Positions 22,054-64,000 of a stretch of 64,000 bases of DNA are shown here, in pieces (within the stretch, counting starts at the first letter, position 1; every line of letters starts with the position of its first letter). Under the pieces are notes generated by a model that ran no database searches, was not told where the DNA came from, and saw only the letters and a list, made by a program, of their open reading frames with translations. Origin of the DNA: Mactra quadrangularis (Eukaryota > Mollusca > Bivalvia > Venerida > Mactridae); the NCBI GenBank assembly GCA_025267735.1, contig CM046305.1, positions 39,639,108-39,703,107 of the forward strand, given 5' to 3'. Both the position numbers and the translations under genes were made by a program.

Positions 22054-24424
22054 TTACGGTTTTTCACATATAGCTCGGAAGTGTCTGTCTGAACACGGTT
22101 CATCTACCATGCGGTAATCAAACGTCTCCCAAATTGCACCACAATTTGAACCTTTTGCACCGTCCGGTTGTCTAATACCCCAATCCAAATATGGAGCATT
22201 TACTTCCGATGGATATAATTTCCATACGTCTTCTATAAGTACGTCGGTCAAACCAATCCAGTGTTTAGGAGCTACATTGACATACAGGAAATATGAATTG
22301 ATTTAGATATATCATGAGTTACACATGGAGGTCAACTTACTTGGCTTACCTCAAGGCACTCAATCACTCTAACCTGCACAAGAAACGCACAGCCTCACAC
22401 ATAGGTCCAGCTAAAATTCTGACATGTTCCGCACGAGTTGTTCGAATCCTTGTTTTTTTACCATTCAAAATAGTTTGGCGAGATCACAAGAAAGCAGTAA
22501 CAACCCGTTGTACTAACAGTAATAACCCACAACTGCTGTTGACGTTGGCAGAAAAACTAATTACAACAGTTACAGCAGTAAAATTGCTGTTCGTTTTAAG
22601 GACATTTCAAGCAATGAGTTCATTATTTAATCCTATTGAATGATATACATTATACACTTCTGTTATTTAAATTGCACAGGTATATTTTTGACAGTAAAAT
22701 GTAGAATTGTCAATCGACGAGAGAACTCGCATATATTTTTCTATCGAATGTGCAAATATCTGTCACTCAACCCTTAAAACTACTGTAAGACTGACCGCTG
22801 TAAATCTGTCAATAGCTGAAGTTATAAGAAATAATACCTTTCAATTCACTCAATGTACTACGTAGAAATGCCATCTCAGTTTTTGTGTCTATGTTTACCA
22901 GGTTACAGTGAAAATGTTCGCAGAATTGCTGAATTACATAACATTGATACGGATATGTAAAACAAACATAAAATAATAAAAGATTTTAGTAATGAGTGAT
23001 CCATTTCGCCACATTGCAACACTTTTTTTCTTGCATATCTTGGTGGCCAGTCATTGCCCCTGGACAGACTTAGGTCTCTGTATCTTAATCTATTAAAGCA
23101 GTACAAAGCACATTAGTTTCCTCGTCTAACTAAATACTATTTATATATATGACAATAGCCGTAGAAAACTGATTATGACCATACTCCACGAATGCATGCA
23201 TGCTTTTATTAGCATCGAACCCACAACTTCTGGAGTCGTAGTCTGTCGCTCCTTCGCGTCACATCAATTGAGATTATTTAAATTTTATCATCATAAAAAC
23301 TATAATTAAATTAATACAATTAATTATAAACAACAAAAATATATATTGATTAAAGAAAAATATAAAGTCAATTTGATTTGATCTTTATTGCCACCAGTGT
23401 CGGATGTTAGTACTACTGACTTTGACAAGCCGCGTCATTGAATTAAAAAGTGATTTATTCACTAGAACATGGTCTTTAAAATGCGGACACGATAGCATCA
23501 TGAGTGAATCAAAGCGCTAAAAGCGCTGCCCAGACATGCTTCCAACCGGACAAAACATTACATGCAATACTGTCCAATATTGTTAACAATAAGGCTATTT
23601 TTACGCGTAGATATTTTAACCTAACTTCATATCGTTGCGCCTTATCTGACTGCACATGACCAAATGTAATTGTCCGAAACATTTTGTGTGATACGTTTCA
23701 AAAAATGAGGTTCCTCAGACCTGAGTTGCAAACAATCCATGACTATAATGATTTTGTAGTTATATAGACATGTACTACAACAGTAAATTACAAATTGGTC
23801 AATTAAATCTAAAATAGAGTTTTCTAAACAAAACATTAAATATATAGATGTGTTCATGTACTAATATACCTGGGCGTCCTGAAATGTAAGGTCATTATGA
23901 CCAAACAAGTAACAAGAATCTCCAAATCTAATCCATCCATCCATACATTCAGATGTAACTACATCTACAAAGATACTCTAGGGTATTAGAACATACATAC
24001 AGAGCTATTATATACAATATAAAAAGTAGAACCTAAAGTTATTATTTTCAAATACATTTCATAACATGTAAATACTAAACAAAACTGAAATCAGTGCACC
24101 CTAAAGAACAACACTTTTTAGAAACAACAGTTACTACATAAGTACTCGTAAGTCTATTACACCAGTCTAATTCGTTGACGAATCAATAATCTTCGTTGAC
24201 GAATAATCATCAGCATCTTCCTCAACGATTAATTCTATGAACTGACTAATCAGCCCAACACTACTGTCTTACTTGATACTGAGATAGGCAGGAGAATGTC
24301 TGTAGAAAATGTTCCAATATTTATACCATGTACATGTAAGTGATTTATTTTTAAAGTACTTAAGATAAAACTTACCAGTCGCCACCAAACAAAATAATAA
24401 TAAACTATATACAGTGTAAAACAT
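22054..24424 (-). CDS. Secreted C-type lectin, QPD type
   Basis: Exons 24424-24376, 23964-23870, 22928-22838 and 22271-22054 join in phases 1, 0 and 1 to give 150 residues. Exon 1 is a signal peptide (MFYTVYSLLLFCLVAT). The single C-type lectin domain has SECMDGWIRFGDSCYLF, QFCEHFHCNLVNIDT, HWIGLTD, and the sugar loop WGIRQPDGAKG with a QPD triplet, the motif usual in galactose-type sites, ending FRAICEKP. WND is again replaced by MVD. The TAA stop lies inside a CCGTAAGT string that also looks like a splice donor, so the last exon may be longer or spliced. It probably arose by duplication with the EPN-type gene downstream. Confidence 0.85.
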
Positions 24425-24724
24425 TGTACTTGAACCAGTGAGTATGATGTGTAGAAAGTCTTATACTTCATAAAATAGAGGTCAGTAAGTGTACAATGTA
24501 TATGCCTTATCTCGTTTATCCGTGTAAGGAGATCTAGGTCATAACTCATATATGATTAACATAATTAACAGTGATCTACAGGTCATCCATAAATCACAAA
24601 ATAATGGTCCAGACTCATAACTGCTTACAGACAGACGTACAAACAAGTGATGCTGACTGTAACAGCAAGACCCTTCTGGTGTATAAATAGCATTTTAAAA
24701 CAAGAAATGTTTGTCAAATATAAG

Positions 24725-24906
24725 GCCAATCTGATTAAAACCCGATCTAAAATTTTACCGCTCGCATACTCGCTAATTTAGATCTGGCCTTTTCCAAACG
24801 AAGGTCACGTTCAGGTGACCTTTTCTCATCATAATATTCATGACGAAATTGTTATGAAACGTAACTTGTTTACGTCGACTACGTCACGCATTTTGAAATG
24901 AGCCAC
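24725..24906 (-). repeat. Inverted repeat at the right edge of the lectin pair
   Basis: Reverse-oriented partner of 18119-18301. It lies just upstream of the QPD-type lectin gene and ends about 25 bp before the 2.9-kb element at 24931. Confidence 0.85.
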
Positions 24907-24930
24907 CCAATCGCAGACTGTGAATAATAC

Positions 24931-27850
24931 TAGGGGGGGGGGGGTTGTTAATTTCATTTTTTAAAGATAGCCATGTGAGACCCTGCTTAAAATATGGTGC
25001 CATCAATATGATAATAGAATCCACATCAAAAAAATTTGTGTGACCCCATTAACCCCCCTGTACATACCCCCTGAAAGTCGGACACGCCCATTTTACACAA
25101 AAATAACAATTTTTTATATCCAGCTGTTATAAATCAATTCTTATAGGCTTTCAATGTATCATTAAATAGGTTTGTTAGGCTGCTGAGTTCAAATATAAAG
25201 TCAAAATCTAATTTAAACAACTAATATGGCGGAAAATTCAAAATGGCTGCCAAAATGACCCAAATTTTGGACATATTTGGGTATTATATTTACTGGGCAT
25301 TGAATATGTTGAATCATGCCTGCAATATATCAATCTAAAGGTGTTTTATGGTGCTGAGTTCAAATATTAACTCCAAAACTAAATTTAACAAACAAATATG
25401 GCAGAAAATTCAAAATGGCCGCTAAAATAATTCATATTTCAGTTATAAACGGCACACTTTAAACATGTTACGCAATTTTTATGAATTAACTCAAGTTAAT
25501 GAAATCTTAACAGAAGACCAAAGTTATGACCTTGGATTATAAGTGTGTAAATATATTTTATTTATTATATAGCTGAGGTAGAGCTCTAGAGGTATGATTA
25601 GAGGTAAAGGTCTGAGAGGTCATTCATTCCAACCTCACCAGCGGCACATATGATGTCTTGATTGAAAAATGTGTCTTTGATTGCTTTAATTCATTAAGAT
25701 GTTGATGAGTATGTGCATAGGAAATGTCTAGGCACTTTGGTTGCAAAGTAGAGTTAAAATTCCCAGGAAATTTTATAGATATTAGTTACTAAATGATCAT
25801 GGGTGATGGCGGTATGCTGTCATGTAAGCATCTAAGCTACAATATAGATGACAACTTTTTTTTAACAAGACTGTGTTGTTTTGTTAAATTCTGAAAATAT
25901 AATGAAGTAATGATTTCTTGGTAAATAATGACTTTTTAGCTTATCAGATTTCTAGATGCAATTCATTTACTTTCACTGTTTCTATTTTTATTAAGTTTGG
26001 CTTATGTATGTATCAAAAACTTCACAAAAAGTGAACGGACCAACAATTGCTTTCAGATATTTAAAGAATTGTATTCTCCAATTTTCCAATATCACAATAG
26101 CAATATGTGTCATTCCCTTTAATTCTGGTTAGCGATTTTGATTATATATCTATTAATTTGTTTATACTTATTTGCATTTCTTTTAACTAGCCATTAAAAC
26201 TAATGATTGAGATGATGATGTTTAATTATTTGGCCAACTGTGCACGGTTGAAACAAATGCAAGACAATCCATGATTAGAAAATGAGATTGCTTAAGTGAC
26301 AACCGAGTAAAAGAAAAGTAAAGAAAACAATAATTGAAATAGGCAATTACTTTATGAGGGGTGGTTGATAAAATCACAGCCAAGCCAAGCAAAATGCAAT
26401 GTGTTGATTGATTAAACCTTTGAATCTATCATGGATGCTAAAACAGACAGAAAACCTTTTAAGCTCTCATTTCATACACTTAGTAACTAATGAGAATTTA
26501 TATATAAAGAAATAAACTTATAAATAAAAAACAGGTATAGAATGGTTTCTCCATAACTGAGGATGAGCAGAAAACATTTGGTACATTTTCTACAGAAACA
26601 ATAATACAAGAACTTAAACACAAAACCTTTAAGATTACATATTTTAACCAAATTTGCCGCTATTTTCCATGGTCATTTGACTACTAGTATATTTATATAT
26701 GCCTGATGATGTATAATTTAACATTACACTATTGGACTATGGAAAATACGTAAATTAATGGATCTTTGCTATAGCCTTTGTAAGTGTAGGCCATCAATCT
26801 GATTTTTTTTAGTTATGTCAGGTCTGACTTTTCTGTTGAACTGACATACCTCATAAAATATCAAGATAAAAATTCTTGCAAAACAGATTATAAAAATGTA
26901 ATATATGATTATTTGCTTTATTACAATGTATTTTACAAATAATCTAAACAGTTGCATTAAGAGTGATAACAAACCATGATTCAACATATAGATTTGTACC
27001 ATTGATTACCAGTATACATTGAAAATGTGTTATTTTGGTGGCCATTTTGAATTTTTGGTCATATTGGGTTGTTTAAATTAGTTTTGACTTCATATTTGAA
27101 CTAATTACCTTTACAAACTTATAAATTGACATAATATTAACATGAGTCAACACATTGAATGCCCAGGATAAGTAATTATTCGAATATGCTAAACTAGGTT
27201 AAATTTGGCAGCCATTTTGAATTTCTCGCCATTTTGGTTTCTTAAATTAACTTCCTTTTTGAATTCATCACCTTAAGAAACCTATTTCTGGACATATGGC
27301 ATGTATGATTCAACATATTGAATGTCCAGGATAAATAATAACCCTAATATGCTCAAAATGGGTTTAATTTGGCAGCCATTTTGAATTTCTTGCCATAGTG
27401 GTTTCTTAAATTAAGTTGTTTGACTTCATATTTGAATTCTGCACCATAAGAAACCTATAGCTAGACATATTGCAGGCATGATTCAACATATTGAATGTCC
27501 AGGATAAATAAACTCCCGAAAATGCTGGTACTATGGTTATTTTGGCGGCCATTTTGAATTTTCAGCCATATTGGTTTGAATAATTTTGTTTTTGACTTCA
27601 TATTTGAACTCAGCACCTTAATAAACCTATAAATTGACATATTGCAGTCCAATACCATACAATTTATTGCAATTAAATGTAAAAAACTGGTAATTTATGT
27701 GAAAATTGGGCGTGGCAAACCTTCAGAGGGTATGTACAGGGGGGTTAATGGGGTCAGAAATTAAAAAGATATGCTTTTCCGTACATGTCAGTGTATGTAC
27801 CATATTTTAAACAGGGTCTCATAAAAAAGTCAAATTAACAACCCCCCCTA
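24931..27850. mobile_element. 2.9-kb long-inverted-repeat transposon
   Basis: Begins TAGGGG(G)n and ends CCCCCCCTA, with ATAATAC immediately outside both ends as a 7-bp target duplication. The arms are inverted copies over at least 500 bp (landmarks: ACCCCATTAACCCC, AATTCAAAATGGC, GTTGAATCATGCC). Inside the arms a unit of about 172 bp with AAATGGC(T/C)GCCAAAAT recurs twice on the left and four times on the right. No transposase frame was found. The TAGGG-type end and 7-8-bp duplication are compatible with a hAT-like non-autonomous element. Confidence 0.8.
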
Positions 27851-27988
27851 ATAATACCACTGTTAAATTAGCATGCAAACATTGGTCTAAAAATAGAAAT
27901 TACGAAATCAAAATGTGATTTATAGTGTTTTCGTCTAGATGAAAGCTACGCATTCATTGGTCGACACAAAGTTCATCTCGTCGTGACC

Positions 27989-28262
27989 TTGCATTGACTA
28001 AGTAGAGATCCAGTACGGCAACGCTCTACATGATCTCTGTTTACGGAGATTGATATTAGGCCTATTGCCAATGATTGTGCCTGTTGATGTAAAGCAATTT
28101 TGTATTGAAATAGATGTATTTTAAAATACTTGCATTGACTAAGTAGAGACCCAGTACGGCAACGCTCTACATGATCTCTGTTTACGGAGATTGATATTAG
28201 GCCTATTGCCAATGATTGTGCCTGTTGATGTAAAGCAATTTTGTATTGAAATAGATGTATTT
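27989..28262. repeat. Direct tandem duplication, 141-bp period
   Basis: Two almost perfect copies of a unit containing CAACGCTCTACATGATCTCT, GGCCTATTGCCAATGATTGT and a TTTTAAAAT end. An apparent frame on the minus strand simply repeats the same 46 residues and is not a convincing gene. Confidence 0.85.
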
Positions 28263-28281
28263 TAAAATGGAAAAATGCCAT

Positions 28282-30730
28282 TTTATATGCCGCTAATTGA
28301 AAGTTTCTGTAGATTCATAATATTATGTTATTTTACACTTACAAAGATCCCAAGGCTATTTTACATTTAACCGGTTTTCAACTAGTATCTGTATTTCTGA
28401 TCAGATCTCTTGTATAAGGCTGTCAAAATGGAATTTTAAAAGATTCAAGATCTTCTGAGAAGCTAGTCAATATTGGACCATATTAACCTTTTTTGAATGA
28501 CTGTCGAAACTCTTTTCAAATACTATCTTATGAAACATCGACAATACAATATGAAACAACCCCTCAATTCAATCACTATTATTATATGTACAACCATTGA
28601 CACATTAACTGCAATACCCATCATTGAGATGTGGTTAAATGTTTAGTCCAGTCATCAAAATGGAAAGAAATGGCTAATAGCATAATTAACTCGAACAGAA
28701 GCCCTTATTTGGTATACTGAATCAATTTACGGTGAAAAACAACAGGAAAAAGTCCTGTAGAATCCCATGGTGCAAAAGTAAGTGTTTGGGATTGAAAGTC
28801 AGGTAAATTTAAGTACGAATTTCTGGAATCACTCTATAACTCAAAAGGTATAAAACGCAGAAACCCCAAAATGTATGCAGTAATGATGCAGCACTTTGAC
28901 TTTCAGAATTGAATTAGTGAGAAGAGAATTCAATATGAGTCATATTTCAAATTGACTACTCAACTTTTATATACGGATAATTGACCCTTACACAACCTCT
29001 GAACAGGTTTTATATAAATTATATCACAGTAGTATCTGATGTCAGATGTACCATCACTGTCCCTGGACAGGTCTCAACCTATATAACAAGTAATCTACAA
29101 TGCTGCATTACACAGCATTTCAACTATTTTTCAATCACAATGCAGCAGTCAGTTGTTTTACCCTCCTTGGATAGGAACAGAACTCTAGATACAAGCTGTC
29201 CCTTCCAGATACAGGAGAATTTTTATAGAAAATATTTCATGACCGAACTTCACAAAGGTTCTGTTCATGTTGGTTCTGCCCTAGAATACAACCTTTGGTT
29301 CCTAGTCAGATGTGCAACTGACTGAGCTATCCTTGGGGGATTATAATATGCAACAAAAGCAACAACTTGGTCTGTGATGTTTATTTACAAGTAATGGAAA
29401 CATGTTACAAGAAATGAATGAACACAATGTTTTTATATAAACAATTTATCAGATTTAAATTTAACAGCTAAGAATCTAACAGGGCTTTTTTTAGAAATAC
29501 CCTCACAAATTTAAATCATTGCCTCATGGATCAAGAGTCAAAATTATGGAAATCTTGATCTCTTAACTTTTTATGGAAATAATGTTATGAAATACACAAA
29601 CATGATATCTTTTTGATGAAGAGAATTCTTGAAACCCAAATTAACTTTTAAAACTTTCAATACATCAAATATTGGTAGCTGGGGGGACACCACCATATCA
29701 TAAATTTATAAAGCATAATTATAATGTTGGAAATATTTCAAACTTTCAATGTTTAATTTCTTCATCATACATCACAGTGCACCAAAACAATTAACTTGAC
29801 AGAAATACAAAACTCAAATTTAAAAAAAAAAGATATGATATTTACAATGACTGAAACCAAATTAGAATATAAATAATTCATTCCATATTCAGTGCATTAA
29901 GTTACATGTGAACATATTTCTATTTGACAAAAGTTTCTCTAATATTGATTTCAAAAAGGCATAAATTTAAACCAGCAAGTAATTGGAAATTCACAAGTTA
30001 TGGAAATTCCTGTAGCAAGCTGTAAGTCAAGAAGAACTTGAGTTGTATATTATTTTGCTAGGACAAGCAATATTTTACAAATAATTCATGGTAGAGACAA
30101 GTTTAAAATATAGTCTTTAGTGACCATATTATATATTTATAGACTACATACAAACACTATCATCAACATAAAGTTTATACATCATGTTATATACAAGTAC
30201 TAGAGTAAACTTCTTCATCAGTTCATCTCTCAATAGTGACCATCTCTCTATGTAACATCAAAGTCACCATTGATAGTACTTAAGTTTTCAAATGAAAATC
30301 AACCTTCAATGCCTACAACAACTCTCTTCATATACTTCATTCAAAAGATTGAAATCAAACATGAGTTAGATAAAATAGCAGACTCAATCAGGTTTGCTCA
30401 CATGGAGATTTTGAATCCACTGAAAGAGGTCAATCAGTCACAAATACAGATAAGAGTCTACATTAACCTTTACTGAAATATCATTTGTCCAGTAACAATA
30501 ACACACAACACAATTCTCTCTTCTAATATAGTTTCTAAGTAAGCAATGTTTCTTTACAGATCAAAATGATCATGTGAACTGCTTACTCTAATACCTCTGC
30601 TAATATAGCTGCAAAATTAATAACACCTCCAAGCTAATTATCATGTGAGGCTAACATCCACAGATCTTATGAAGATATCCACACATCCACACAAAATCTA
30701 GCAAGCCTAGTACTAGAACAAGAGTTTTAT
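28282..30730. other. Region downstream of PRPF8 with no recognised gene
   Basis: AT-rich sequence with only short random frames. A SINE lies at about 29090-29335. The part next to 30730 would be PRPF8 3' untranslated sequence if a poly(A) site beyond the one at the stop codon is used. Confidence 0.5.
29090..29335 (-). mobile_element. tRNA-derived SINE (family B)
   Basis: The minus strand begins AGGATAGCTCAGTCAGTTG (A box) and has GGTTGTATTCTAG as a weakened B box. Body words such as TTCCTATCCAAGG and ACAACTGACTG recur in diverged form near 32200, 41615, 49125 and 50365. Confidence 0.6.

Positions 30731-30731
<1 letters not shown>
30726..30731 (-). promoter_or_regulatory. Poly(A) signal overlapping the PRPF8 stop codon
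   Basis: The minus strand reads TCTTAAATAAAAC, so AATAAA begins on the last base of the TAA stop. Use of it would leave a 3' UTR of only a few tens of bases. I see no stronger signal in the next several hundred bases, but this was judged by eye. Confidence 0.4.

Positions 30732-64000
<33,269 letters not shown>

Noticed and set aside
24931..24944. Poly-G run as a sequencing artefact or quadruplex element
   Set aside because: It is the TAGGGG end of a TIR element, matched by CCCCCCCTA at 27850; length error is possible but the feature is real.
28981..29325. 114-residue protein
   Set aside because: Runs through a tRNA-derived SINE and resembles no protein.

Overview
This is animal nuclear DNA, AT-rich, with long introns, GT-AG splice sites and many short transposons and tRNA-derived SINEs. 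Secreted single-domain C-type lectins, GT-AG introns and repeat ends that I associate with bivalve and gastropod genomes suggest a lophotrochozoan, probably a mollusc. The species is not determined.

Layout. (1) 1-5.5 kb, plus strand: the 3' two coding exons of an HNK-1-type carbohydrate sulfotransferase; their intron is almost entirely a ~40-bp minisatellite. (2) 5.5-16.6 kb, minus strand: a decayed Ty3/gypsy-type LTR retrotransposon (gag, remnant of reverse transcriptase, integrase, primer site, polypurine tract, both LTRs). Its 3' part holds an extra zinc-finger/coiled-coil reading frame and a 2.5-kb terminal-inverted-repeat (TIR) transposon with a ~650-codon gene that I do not recognise. 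A deleted copy of that transposon sits in the 3' LTR with a clean TATA target duplication. (3) 18.1-24.9 kb, minus strand: two tandem four-exon C-type lectin genes, one with an EPN sugar-site motif and one with QPD, bracketed by an inverted pair of ~183-bp repeats. (4) 24.9-27.9 kb: a 2.9-kb long-inverted-repeat transposon. (5) 28.3-30.7 kb: no gene seen. (6) 30.7-63.8 kb, minus strand: 28 coding exons of PRPF8 (U5 snRNP splicing factor Prp8), covering about the last 1,762 residues; the gene's 5' end is beyond the window. All 28 exons join in frame with canonical splice sites.

The genes are unrelated housekeeping or secreted-defence genes and do not form a pathway. The most unusual content is in the mobile elements: nested transposons in the PRPF8 introns (up to four levels at 56.5-60.1 kb), pairs of related elements that reveal pre-insertion sites, and the composite island at 5.5-16.6 kb with its unrecognised transposon-borne protein.
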